From Bacteroidales bacterium (GTDB lineage Bacteria; Bacteroidota; Bacteroidia; Bacteroidales; FEN-979), in the NCBI GenBank assembly GCA_023231005.1, contig JALNWG010000012.1, positions 19,356 through 83,355 of the forward strand: a stretch of 64,000 nucleotides of DNA, written 5' to 3'. The translations under genes and the position numbers were made by a program. This document shows positions 8,839 through 17,673 of this stretch, one piece after another. Positions within the stretch are counted from its first letter, which is position 1. Each line of letters starts with the position of its first letter. The notes beneath the pieces were generated by a model that saw nothing but the letters and a program-made list of their open reading frames with translations, was not told the DNA's origin and made no database searches.

Positions 8839-11498
8839 AAATAATATATTTCATCCGGCTGCTTCAACGGCACATCTTACTTTTGGTTATTGTACCACTT
8901 ATAATTGCTGCTGTCGTTTTTTTCTTGACAAGAAAAAGTCAATGGTCCTTTTATAGTGAAACTACAATTTATACTGGTGTTACATCTGGGTATTCAGTAC
9001 AACAACAAACCACTTCCGACATGATGGCCACGATGGCCTCATTTGATAATCTCATCAACCTTATTAAATCAAGGCAAACGCTTGAAGAAGTATCTGTTAG
9101 TCTGTTAGCGCAGGATCTGCTCCTGGATCATTACGACTCACGTTATATTTCTAAAGAAAACTATGAAGACTTGCTATCGAAAGTACCTTCCGATGTCATT
9201 GAAATCGTAAAAAAAGCTAAAAGAAACGATAAGCGCTACCGCCGATCATCCTCCAGAAATATCTCCAGCATTGACTCTGTCCCCAATGATTTAGAGTCTA
9301 ATGAAGTCGATAATAACACTGCCAACCAAACACCGGCTCGTACAACTGGAAAATTTCATATTGTTAAACCTGGTGAAACGATGTATTCCATTGCGAAATC
9401 AAATGGGCTAAGTGTTCATGAGTTGATGTCGTACAACAATCTGAAAGGAAATACCATTTCTGTGTCACAAAAACTAATTGTGAACAATTCTGAAATATTA
9501 CCTGAAGCCTCCCCTGCACCTCAAAATGAGAGCGAATCAGAACCATCTACATCAAATTCAAAGGATACCGTCTCACAGGTTCATGATTATTTCACCAACT
9601 CAGACACGTTAATCTCTACAAACCGGAATATTCAGGATTCAACAACCTTCGCAAAGATTGTTAATCGATTGCTTGCGTACGGACATCAAAACGATTTTAA
9701 TTTCATTTATAAACTTTGGAACTCGGAAGATGACCGTTTTTATAGCATTAAATCACTTTCCACAGTGGGAATCTACAGAGTTCAAAATAGCGATCTCGTA
9801 AAATTAACCTATACCAATCCTGATCCCGGAATTTGTCAACAAACCCTGGTATTCCTTACTAAGGTTTTTATCATTAATTATAAGATATTGAAACAAAATC
9901 AGACGGATGCTGTAATTCAATACTTTAAACTTCAGTTGGAAGATGCGGCCCGCAGGTTAAAAAAAGCAGAAAATGATTTTTTAATCTTTAACGAACGGAA
10001 TAACATCATCAACTATAACGAACAAACCAAGGAAATTGCCATCACAAAGGAAGAACTTGACGTTACTATACAAAATAAGCAAATTGCATTCGCATCTTCT
10101 GATGCAGCTATTAAAATAATTGAGAAAAAACTGGAAACTCATGGCAAACTTTCATTGAACACAAGTGCGATTTTACGGTTACGAAATGAGTTGGCAGAAA
10201 CGACAATGCAAATTGCCAATATTGAAATCGACTTGGGAAACGATTCGGCAACGATCCAGCAGCTATCAAGATTAAAAGAAAAAGCCGAAAAAATTAAATT
10301 AGAAATAAAAAATAATATTGATCGACTCTATCTTGTAACCAACAGCGTTGAAGGTTTACCTCTAAAAGATCTCCTCAATGCATGGCTTTCCAATGTGGTT
10401 GGGTATGAAGAAAGTAAAGCAGCTCTCAGGGTGCTTGCAGAACGTAAAAATCATTTTCAACGTGTTTATGAAGTTTTCGCCCCATTGGGTGCAGAAATGA
10501 AACGACTCGAACGGTTGATTTCCGTGACCGAAAGTGAGTTCCTGCAATTGCTACATGATTTGAACCTCGCAAAACTTAAACAACAAGATGACGAGCTTTC
10601 CACGAATCTAAAGGTCGTTGACCCTCCTTATTACCCACTTAACCCAATCAGATCCAAAGCATTGCTTCTTGTCCTTCTTTCTGCTGTTGTAGGATTTGTT
10701 CTGATAGTAGCAATTATCCTTCTCCTCGAATTTTTTGATACTACTATTAAGACTCCTGAACGTGCCGAACGCTTTATCAACCTAAAAGTAGCTGGTGTAT
10801 ATCCTCAGATCACCAAACAAATCTATGATGTTGATATTGGATTTATTTTGCCACGATTAGTTGAAATTTTAGCGCAAAATATCAAACTTGTTTTGTCCAG
10901 AGCTAACATCTCACACAACCAGATGCCCATCATGATTCTACTTTTCAGTACACGAGATGCAGAAGGGAAAACTTGTATAGGCAGAGAATTAAGTAGGAAA
11001 CTCAAGTCATTTGGCGAAAATGTTCTTTTCCTTAATTATATCAAGGATCAACCCGGAAGCCAAATCTATCAGACTGGCAATGAGCTTATTCCACCAACTG
11101 ATGATGAAATTCAATATGTGATAAAGGATAATTTCTTTGATCACAAGGAAATTTCATCGCTCCTTGAGGGATACGAACATATCGATTTAATGAGTTATGA
11201 TTATATTTTCGTTGAAATTCCTTCATTAATCAACAATGCATATCCTCTGGAATTAATCAGAAAATTTGATTTTTCTCTGCTCATTACTAGAGCAAATCGT
11301 TCGTGGACCGATGCTGATACTACTGCATTGAATGCATTTTTACCCTTGTTTAAACAAAATGCACAAATCGTTCTTAATGGGGTTGAATTGATATATCTCG
11401 ATGCGATCTTTGGAGAACTTCCCCGTCAAAGATCTAATTTAAGAAGAGTTATAAAACAAATTTTAACATTAAGATTTCACGAAAAGAATTTGAATTAA
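8835..11498 (+). CDS. Wzz/Wzc-like chain-length determinant with inserted LysM domain and degenerate kinase domain
   Basis: This inner-membrane polysaccharide co-polymerase has 887 residues. Order: first helix (about 12-32), periplasmic part with a LysM domain (about 172-217, HIVKPGETMYSIAKSNGLSV), a long coiled coil (about 355-560), second helix (about 605-630), and a cytosolic BY-kinase-like domain. The P-loop there reads FSTRDAEGKT, the Walker A' acidic motif is not recognisable, and no C-terminal tyrosine cluster exists, so tyrosine kinase activity is doubtful. LysM usually binds peptidoglycan or GlcNAc polymers. The TTG start overlaps the TGA of the preceding gene (TTGA). Confidence 0.88.
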   Translation: MKIIYFIRLLQRHILLLVIVPLIIAAVVFFLTRKSQWSFYSETTIYTGVTSGYSVQQQTTSDMMATMASFDNLINLIKSRQTLEEVSVSLLAQDLLLDHYDSRYISKENYEDLLSKVPSDVIEIVKKAKRNDKRYRRSSSRNISSIDSVPNDLESNEVDNNTANQTPARTTGKFHIVKPGETMYSIAKSNGLSVHELMSYNNLKGNTISVSQKLIVNNSEILPEASPAPQNESESEPSTSNSKDTVSQVHDYFTNSDTLISTNRNIQDSTTFAKIVNRLLAYGHQNDFNFIYKLWNSEDDRFYSIKSLSTVGIYRVQNSDLVKLTYTNPDPGICQQTLVFLTKVFIINYKILKQNQTDAVIQYFKLQLEDAARRLKKAENDFLIFNERNNIINYNEQTKEIAITKEELDVTIQNKQIAFASSDAAIKIIEKKLETHGKLSLNTSAILRLRNELAETTMQIANIEIDLGNDSATIQQLSRLKEKAEKIKLEIKNNIDRLYLVTNSVEGLPLKDLLNAWLSNVVGYEESKAALRVLAERKNHFQRVYEVFAPLGAEMKRLERLISVTESEFLQLLHDLNLAKLKQQDDELSTNLKVVDPPYYPLNPIRSKALLLVLLSAVVGFVLIVAIILLLEFFDTTIKTPERAERFINLKVAGVYPQITKQIYDVDIGFILPRLVEILAQNIKLVLSRANISHNQMPIMILLFSTRDAEGKTCIGRELSRKLKSFGENVLFLNYIKDQPGSQIYQTGNELIPPTDDEIQYVIKDNFFDHKEISSLLEGYEHIDLMSYDYIFVEIPSLINNAYPLELIRKFDFSLLITRANRSWTDADTTALNAFLPLFKQNAQIVLNGVELIYLDAIFGELPRQRSNLRRVIKQILTLRFHEKNLN

Positions 11499-11500
11499 GA

Positions 11501-12883
11501 TTGAAAAGAGCTCTGTTAAAATTAGTTAAGGATCTTAACTTTCTTTCTTTAGCGGCGAACTTTTCAACCGCAATTATGGGTCTATTGTCGTTCATGATCC
11601 TAATGCGCATGCTATCAATCCCCGATTTTGGGAAGTGGGTACTCTTCACTGCGCCAGCATCCTTGATTGATATGTTGAGATTTGGCCTCAGTAAAGAAGC
11701 ATTGGTACGGTTCCTGTCATCCCCTACCCCCGAAGATCGAAAATATTATCTCGGATCTAGCTGGCTCATTGGCTTCCTCATTATCATTCCAATTGCTATT
11801 ATTTTGTGGAGTCTTACGTTTATTATCCCGGATGCTTTAAATAGTAGTGGCTATAATGTTTTTTGTTATTGGTACCCCCTACTTGCCATTATCAATCTCC
11901 CATGGAATTATGCATGGACTATTTTTCAAGCTGAACTTGAATTCGGAAAAATTTTCTGGATTCGTTTTTTTAACTTATGCTCCTTCCTGGTTATCATTTT
12001 TTTCGCTTACCTTTTTGTAGAAATCAATATCACCGCAGTGGTAATTATTTATCTTCTTACCAACTTTGCCACATCAGCATTCTGCATAGTAAAAAAATGG
12101 ACCGGATTAGAAAATCTCAGATTCATCTCTAAGATAAAAATGAAAGAAGTGTTGCGATACGGAAAATTCTCTATGGGAACAAAGGTCGGGAGTAGTTTAT
12201 TGAAAGGAGCCGATAGTTTCATCATTTCTTTCAGCGCATACTGTGGCCCCGCCGGTGTCGCCATGTATGCTATCCCACTTAAATATGTTGAATTGATCGA
12301 AATTCCACTCATAAGCTTCGCAACTACAGCATTCCCAAAATTATCTAAAGCGAGCATCGATAAAAATGCTCAACAGTTTCGCGATATTTTTTATTCCTAT
12401 ACAGGAGTCGTCGCTTTCTTGTTTATCGGAATCGCTGCTATTAGTCTGGTACTCAATAAATATTTTATTTTATTTATTGGTGGAGACCAATACAAAGACC
12501 TTCTGACACCCATTTCATATATCATGATAGCATTCATTTTATATGGCACACTCCTGCCTCTTGACCGTTTCACTGGGGTTGCTCTCGACAGTTTAAATAA
12601 ACCCCATCGGAATTTTCAAAAAGTGCTATGGATGACAATAGCTAATATAATAGGTGATATTTTTGCCATTTTCGGAATGCATTACCTGCTTCCTAATTTG
12701 CCCGTTACTACGCTTCTACTTTTCGTTGCTGTTGCTTCAATCGTGTTTTCTCTTCTTGGAATCGTGATTGGCTACCGATTCCTTCAACAGGAAATTGAAA
12801 TTTCTTTCTTTGACATTTTTAAACGAGGGTATCATTTTTATAAGGATCATACGCTCAGATTATTACATAAAAAAACAATTTAG
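11501..12883 (+). CDS. Polysaccharide flippase (Wzx/MATE-like)
   Basis: The 460-residue protein is almost entirely hydrophobic, with about 12-14 predicted transmembrane helices. It has the N-terminal signature of lipid-linked oligosaccharide flippases (NFSTAIMGLLSFMILMRMLSIPDFGKWVLF). The family moves undecaprenyl-linked repeat units to the periplasmic face. The start is TTG two nt after the upstream stop; the next ATG (11577) would remove the first helix. Its place between the Wzz-like protein and the ligase/polymerase fits a Wzx/Wzy-type pathway. Confidence 0.88.
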   Translation: MKRALLKLVKDLNFLSLAANFSTAIMGLLSFMILMRMLSIPDFGKWVLFTAPASLIDMLRFGLSKEALVRFLSSPTPEDRKYYLGSSWLIGFLIIIPIAIILWSLTFIIPDALNSSGYNVFCYWYPLLAIINLPWNYAWTIFQAELEFGKIFWIRFFNLCSFLVIIFFAYLFVEINITAVVIIYLLTNFATSAFCIVKKWTGLENLRFISKIKMKEVLRYGKFSMGTKVGSSLLKGADSFIISFSAYCGPAGVAMYAIPLKYVELIEIPLISFATTAFPKLSKASIDKNAQQFRDIFYSYTGVVAFLFIGIAAISLVLNKYFILFIGGDQYKDLLTPISYIMIAFILYGTLLPLDRFTGVALDSLNKPHRNFQKVLWMTIANIIGDIFAIFGMHYLLPNLPVTTLLLFVAVASIVFSLLGIVIGYRFLQQEIEISFFDIFKRGYHFYKDHTLRLLHKKTI

Positions 12884-12891
12884 CAATTGCT

Positions 12892-14355
12892 GTGGAACAT
12901 ATAAATCCATTTCACGACCAAACAGGCGCTGACCGACTGAAGAACCCCTTCATGATCGGTTCTGTGTTAATAATGGCGATTGGAATTGGCTTTATTATTG
13001 CCAAAGGCGGATTTACAATTGCTTCAATTTTGATGGTAGCACCCGTTGTAATCTATGCTTTGAACCGGGTCATTGCTAGGCCGGAAGATGGATTGACATT
13101 TGCATTCATACTCAACTTTATTTTAATGGGGCTTCAAAGATATATTCCAGTTAAGATGGGTTATCTGATGGACATTACAGAAATAGTAATCTACATCGCC
13201 ATTTTCTTTCACTATTTTGACAAAAAGATAAATATCTCTTCATTAAAATCCGACCTTGTAATTTTAGCCCTGATCTGGTTTATATATATCTGTCTGGAAT
13301 TCTTTAATCCTGAGGCTATTAGTAAAGCCGCATGGTTTGCATCCTTTCGCGGAATAGGATTTTACATGATTCTCACAATTCCATTGGTTTATCTTCTTTA
13401 TAATTCCCCAAAGCATCTTGACAAATTTCTTATGATCTGGGGGGTATTTTCGATTCTCGCCTCCATCAAAGCATGGATGCAGTTAAATATAGGGCCTGAT
13501 CCATGGGAGCAAAAGTGGCTTGACGAAGTTGGAGGTATAACACATATAATTTGGGGTAATCTTCGTGCATTTTCTTTTTATACGGATGCAGGACAATTTG
13601 GTGCCGCTCAGGCACAAATAGGATTAATAGCCTCCATCCTGATGATTAACGAAAAAAAAACCGGTAAACGTGTTTTTTGGATTATTGTGATGATCGCAGG
13701 ATTTTATGGCATGTCGGCCTCTGGAACCCGAGGAGCCATTTTTGTCCCGATGGGTGGATTATTTCTCTACATCATTCTTCGTAAAAATTTCAAGGCAGTC
13801 CTCATTGGCGGAATTATTTTGGCAATTTTCTATTCTTTTATGAGATTTACAACGATCGGAAATAGCAACTATCAGATTTTTAGGATGCGAACTGCTTTTG
13901 TCCCAGATGAAGATGCTTCTTATCAGGTGCGTTTAAAAAACCAGCGATTATTTGAAGATTATTTAAAAACAAGACCTTTCGGCGGAGGAATTGGTCACGC
14001 AGGTGACCGAGCACTACAATATACCCCAGGCACCTTTTTATCAAGTGTAGCAACAGATAGCTGGTTCGTGTTGATTTGGGCCGAATGTGGAATTGTCGGA
14101 TTATATCTTCATTTGTTCATCCTTGGATACATCATTGGAAAAGGGACCTATCTCTGTATGTTTAAACTCAAAGACCCTGATATACAAGCGAAAATCAGCG
14201 CTTTGCTTTGTGGTATTTTCGGTATTATGGTTGCGAGTTATGGAAATGCAGTTCTAGGACAGTTTCCTACGGGTTTACTTATTTATGCAAGCATGGCTTA
14301 TGTTATGTTAGGCCCTGGAATAGATAAAATGGTTATAGAAAATAAGACAGAATAA
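12892..14355 (+). CDS. O-antigen ligase/polymerase-like membrane protein
   Basis: This 487-residue polytopic protein has about 11-12 hydrophobic helices. One large periplasmic loop contains RLKNQRLFEDYLKTRPFGGGIGHAG, the layout of Wzy/WaaL enzymes that join lipid-linked repeats or transfer glycan to an acceptor. The motif GTRGAIFVPMGG precedes the loop. Ligase and polymerase cannot be told apart by sequence alone; within an EPS locus a polymerase role is more likely. GTG is the start codon, 8 nt after the flippase stop; the next ATG (12952) would remove 20 residues just before the first helix. Confidence 0.85.
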   Translation: MEHINPFHDQTGADRLKNPFMIGSVLIMAIGIGFIIAKGGFTIASILMVAPVVIYALNRVIARPEDGLTFAFILNFILMGLQRYIPVKMGYLMDITEIVIYIAIFFHYFDKKINISSLKSDLVILALIWFIYICLEFFNPEAISKAAWFASFRGIGFYMILTIPLVYLLYNSPKHLDKFLMIWGVFSILASIKAWMQLNIGPDPWEQKWLDEVGGITHIIWGNLRAFSFYTDAGQFGAAQAQIGLIASILMINEKKTGKRVFWIIVMIAGFYGMSASGTRGAIFVPMGGLFLYIILRKNFKAVLIGGIILAIFYSFMRFTTIGNSNYQIFRMRTAFVPDEDASYQVRLKNQRLFEDYLKTRPFGGGIGHAGDRALQYTPGTFLSSVATDSWFVLIWAECGIVGLYLHLFILGYIIGKGTYLCMFKLKDPDIQAKISALLCGIFGIMVASYGNAVLGQFPTGLLIYASMAYVMLGPGIDKMVIENKTE

Positions 14356-14373
14356 AACATTAAACCAAAAAAT

Positions 14374-14511
14374 ATGGAAGGTGTCGTTGTTCACATGATC
14401 ATAGGATTGATCCTTTTTACCCCAATTGGGTTTTTAACTGCAATGTACCAGGATCGGAAGGCTATCAAGGAAGAAGAAAAAAAGCACACTAAGGAACGTC
14501 TCAATGGATGA
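14374..14511 (+). CDS. 45-residue single-helix membrane microprotein
   Basis: An ATG-initiated frame of 45 codons encodes MEGVVVHMIIGLILFTPIGF followed by a short linker and a strongly charged tail rich in Lys and Glu that ends RLNG. That gives one membrane helix and a soluble cytosolic tail. Its stop overlaps the start of the downstream glycosyltransferase in an 8-nt ATGGATGA arrangement, which suggests translational coupling. I do not recognise the family. Overlap with the next gene and clean helix/tail architecture argue that it is real. It might be a small subunit of the polymerase or of the glycosyltransferases. Confidence 0.65.
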   Translation: MEGVVVHMIIGLILFTPIGFLTAMYQDRKAIKEEEKKHTKERLNG

Positions 14512-15439
14512 TCCTGCTATCATTAAATATCCCCTCGTTTCTGTTATCACTGTAAATTACGACCAACCAGAAATTACTTGTGATCTGATTGAGTCGTTCA
14601 GAAAAATTACGTATCCTTCCATTGAAATTATTGTTGTTGATAACGATTCGCCAACGCATGATCCAGACATTATTTTTCAACGCTATCCATATATAAACCT
14701 TATAAAAAGCGATCGAAATCTTGGTTTTGCAGGTGGCAATAACCTGGGTATTAATATCGCCAAGGGGAAATATGTGCTGCTGATTAATAATGATACGGAA
14801 GTTACGCCAGGGTTTCTGGAACCTTTAATAGCAAAGTTGGAACAAAATCCGGATATCGGAATCATTAGTCCGAAAATCAAATATTTTTATAAGCAGACTA
14901 TTATTCAATATGCCGGATATTCCCCGATAAACCCAATAACAATCCGGAATAAAGGTATCGGCTTTATGGAAGAAGATCTTGGTCAATATGAAGAAGATCG
15001 TGAAACCAATTATGCTTTTGGTGCAGCCATGATGATCCCAATGGAAGTCATCAGAAAAGTAGGTTTGATGGCTGATATCTTTTTTCTCTATTATGAAGAA
15101 CTGGATTGGATACAGCGAATTAAAGATGCCGGTTATAAAGTATATTATATCCACAATTCACTTGTATATCATAAAGATTCCATCACGACTGGTTCGATGA
15201 GTCCATTAAAGATCTATTATCTGAATAGAAACAGGATTTTATACATGCGACGGAACATTCATGGCTGGAAGGCATTTGTTTCTTCCCTTTATCAAGGAAT
15301 GGTTGCTGTTCCTAAGAACATTACAACGTTTTTGATCAAAGGTCAGACAAATCTTTGTCATGCATACATAAATGCCATTTTGTGGCATCTTAGGAATTTA
15401 TTCAATAAAGAATTGCATAACAACCCTCATATAACCTAA
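14504..15439 (+). CDS. Family 2 glycosyltransferase (rhamnosyltransferase-like), copy 1
   Basis: This 311-residue GT2 enzyme is soluble or peripheral. It has VSVITVNYDQPEITCDLIESF, the nucleotide-sugar site EIIVVDNDSP, the NLGFAGGNN segment, the metal-binding region LLINNDTEV, and the acceptor-side motif YYEELDWIQRIKDAGYKVYY. It resembles WbbL-type enzymes that add sugars such as rhamnose to lipid-linked intermediates, but donor and acceptor are unknown. It is clearly paralogous along its whole length to the next gene, pointing to tandem duplication. Its start lies within the 3' end of the 45-codon gene. Confidence 0.93.
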   Translation: MDDPAIIKYPLVSVITVNYDQPEITCDLIESFRKITYPSIEIIVVDNDSPTHDPDIIFQRYPYINLIKSDRNLGFAGGNNLGINIAKGKYVLLINNDTEVTPGFLEPLIAKLEQNPDIGIISPKIKYFYKQTIIQYAGYSPINPITIRNKGIGFMEEDLGQYEEDRETNYAFGAAMMIPMEVIRKVGLMADIFFLYYEELDWIQRIKDAGYKVYYIHNSLVYHKDSITTGSMSPLKIYYLNRNRILYMRRNIHGWKAFVSSLYQGMVAVPKNITTFLIKGQTNLCHAYINAILWHLRNLFNKELHNNPHIT

Positions 15440-15460
15440 GGAACTAATAGAACAACCACG

Positions 15461-16384
15461 ATGGCACATAAGGAATATCCACTCGTTTCTATTGTTTCAG
15501 TAAATTATAATAACTCGGAAGATACTTGTGAAATGATCGAATCACTCACGAAAATCACATATCCGAACATTGAAATTATTATCATTGATAATAATTCCCC
15601 CAATGATAACCCAAAAATCATTAAACAACGTTTTCCTTCAATAATCCTTTATGAAAGCATCATTAATTATGGTTTTGCAGGTGGTAACAATCAGGGAATC
15701 ATGCGAGCACGTGGCGAATATGTCCTGCTCTTAAATAATGATACCATTGTTGATAAAGGTTTTTTAGAACCCTTGGTCGCAAAGCTCGAATCAAATAAAT
15801 CGATTGGAGCTGTAAGTCCAAAACTAAGATACTATTACGACCGATCCATCATTCAGTATGCGGGATTTGCCCCGATCAACCACCACACAATGCGCAATTT
15901 TGCAATCGGTCATAAAGAAAAAGATATTGGACAGTATAATAAAGATGCCGAGACTGCTTATTCACATGGTGCCGCCATGATGGTTCCGATGAAGATAATC
16001 AAGGAAATTGGAATGATGTCGTACATCTTCTTTTTATATTATGAAGAAGCGGATTGGTGTTACAGGATCAAACATGCCGGATATAAAATATTTTATGTTC
16101 ATAATTCCTTGGTATATCATAAAGAGTCTGTTTCAGTTGGGAAATTAAGCCCAATGAAGGTTTATTATTTGAATCGTAACCGCCTCGTTTTCATGCGAAG
16201 AAATGTTTTTGGCAATGATTTCGTAATTGGCATTCTATATCAGTTAATGATTGCTATTCCAAAAAATGCACTTAAATATCTTTTTAAAGGGAATTTTTCA
16301 CTGTTTTACGCCTATGTACGGGCATTGGGTTGGCATTTGAAACGATCATTGAGTACGAATATTCATAATAATCCTTTTTTATAA
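15461..16384 (+). CDS. Family 2 glycosyltransferase (rhamnosyltransferase-like), copy 2
   Basis: The 307-residue GT2 enzyme is the tandem partner of the preceding gene. Shared blocks include VSxVNYxxxExTCxxIES, NYGFAGGNNQGI, LLLNNDTIV, IIQYAGFAPIN and LVYHKESVSVGKLSPMKVYYLNRNR. Conservation is high in the catalytic core, while residues around the acceptor site differ (EADWCYRIKHAGYK versus ELDWIQRIKDAGYK). The two may add consecutive or alternative sugars. It is the last gene before an internal spacer of about 80 nt that carries a promoter-like element. Confidence 0.93.
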   Translation: MAHKEYPLVSIVSVNYNNSEDTCEMIESLTKITYPNIEIIIIDNNSPNDNPKIIKQRFPSIILYESIINYGFAGGNNQGIMRARGEYVLLLNNDTIVDKGFLEPLVAKLESNKSIGAVSPKLRYYYDRSIIQYAGFAPINHHTMRNFAIGHKEKDIGQYNKDAETAYSHGAAMMVPMKIIKEIGMMSYIFFLYYEEADWCYRIKHAGYKIFYVHNSLVYHKESVSVGKLSPMKVYYLNRNRLVFMRRNVFGNDFVIGILYQLMIAIPKNALKYLFKGNFSLFYAYVRALGWHLKRSLSTNIHNNPFL

Positions 16385-16415
16385 TAAGTCTTTAGTATAA
16401 CGGTATATTTATCCT

Positions 16416-16423
16416 TAACTTTG
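16416..16423 (+). promoter_or_regulatory. Internal -7 promoter element in the EPS locus
   Basis: TAACTTTG fits the TAnnTTTG consensus and lies 40 nt before the next start codon, within the only sizeable gap (about 80 nt) in this part of the locus. No clear -33 TTTG is visible. It may start a second transcript for the downstream half of the cluster. Confidence 0.45.
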
Positions 16424-16463
16424 CTTTACAGGTAATTCCTCTTCTCCAAAAACCAGGATACGG

Positions 16464-17660
16464 ATGGCAAAACATTATTTGATATTTTTCCTCCAGATTT
16501 TTGAGGTAATTCTATTTATTTATTTTACTGTTGCAGCACTGTACGTATTTATATTTTCGATTTCAGGACTTTTCTATTATCCTCAGAAAAAGAAAATAGA
16601 TAATAAAAAACGAAAATTTGCCGTCCTGATACCAGGATATAAAGAAGATGATGTTATTATTGATGTGGCCCGTAATGCCCTGAACCAGGATTACCAATCA
16701 ACTCACTTTGAAATAATTGTGATTGCTGACTCCTTCCAGCAACAAACACTTCAAAAATTAAAGGAACTTCCAATTCAGGTTATTGAAGTCTCTTTTGAAA
16801 AGAGTTCCAAAGCCCGAGCACTCAATAAAACGATGAGCATTTTACCAGATAACTACGATGCAGTTATCATCCTTGATGCCGATAATATCCTGGCCACCAA
16901 CTTCATTACCTTAATGAATGATGCTCTATCAACAGGATTTGTAGCCGTTCAGGGACATCGAAAATCAAAAAACTGCAACACTCCCTTCGCAATCCTGGAT
17001 TCTGTCAGCGAAGAAATTAATAACCATATCTTTCGTAAAGGTCATCGGGTACTTGGACTTTCATCTGCCCTGATCGGAAGTGGAATGGCATTTGACTATA
17101 AACTATTTAAAGAATATATGTCAACTATTGATTCATTTGGAGAAGATAAAGAATTGGAAATTAAATTATTGAAGCACAACAACACGATTGAATATTGCGA
17201 AAATGCTTGTGTTTATGATGAAAAGGTTCAAAAAACAAATGTTTTTCTGGTTCAAAGAACCAGATGGCTGGCTAATCAACTGATCTATGCAAAAGATTAT
17301 TTCTTTTCCAGCCTTAAGGAACTCATTATTCATGGCAACATAGATTATTTTGATAAAGTATTCCAGCAATTTTTACCACCAAGAATATTCTTAGTTGGAT
17401 TCCTTTTCATTATATCATTTATTTCACTTTTTGTAAATCCGATCATTGTTTCTCTTGTTTGGATTGGGCTAACCGTAATATCAACCATTTCTTTGCTGAT
17501 TTCAATTCCTTTAAATTATTTCAATTCACAAACATTAAAAGCAGTGCTTTATTTACCACAGGGTTTTGTTTTCATGTTAGGTTCTCTCTTCAGAATTTTC
17601 AAAGCAAAACAAAATTTTGGGCATACTATTCATACCGTTCAACATGACAAAAAACATTGA
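16464..17660 (+). CDS. Membrane family 2 glycosyltransferase with QxxRW motif, copy 1
   Basis: The 398-residue protein has an N-terminal helix (about 5-32), a cytosolic GT2 domain, and about three C-terminal helices (about 305-380). The GT core shows AVLIPGYKEDDVI, the DxD-like ILDADN, FGEDKELE and VQRTRWLANQ. QxxRW is characteristic of processive polysaccharide synthases such as cellulose, hyaluronan and chitin synthases. Processivity is therefore possible, although non-processive relatives exist. It is paralogous to the next gene, 13 nt away. Confidence 0.9.
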   Translation: MAKHYLIFFLQIFEVILFIYFTVAALYVFIFSISGLFYYPQKKKIDNKKRKFAVLIPGYKEDDVIIDVARNALNQDYQSTHFEIIVIADSFQQQTLQKLKELPIQVIEVSFEKSSKARALNKTMSILPDNYDAVIILDADNILATNFITLMNDALSTGFVAVQGHRKSKNCNTPFAILDSVSEEINNHIFRKGHRVLGLSSALIGSGMAFDYKLFKEYMSTIDSFGEDKELEIKLLKHNNTIEYCENACVYDEKVQKTNVFLVQRTRWLANQLIYAKDYFFSSLKELIIHGNIDYFDKVFQQFLPPRIFLVGFLFIISFISLFVNPIIVSLVWIGLTVISTISLLISIPLNYFNSQTLKAVLYLPQGFVFMLGSLFRIFKAKQNFGHTIHTVQHDKKH

Positions 17661-17673
17661 ATAATAGATCATT

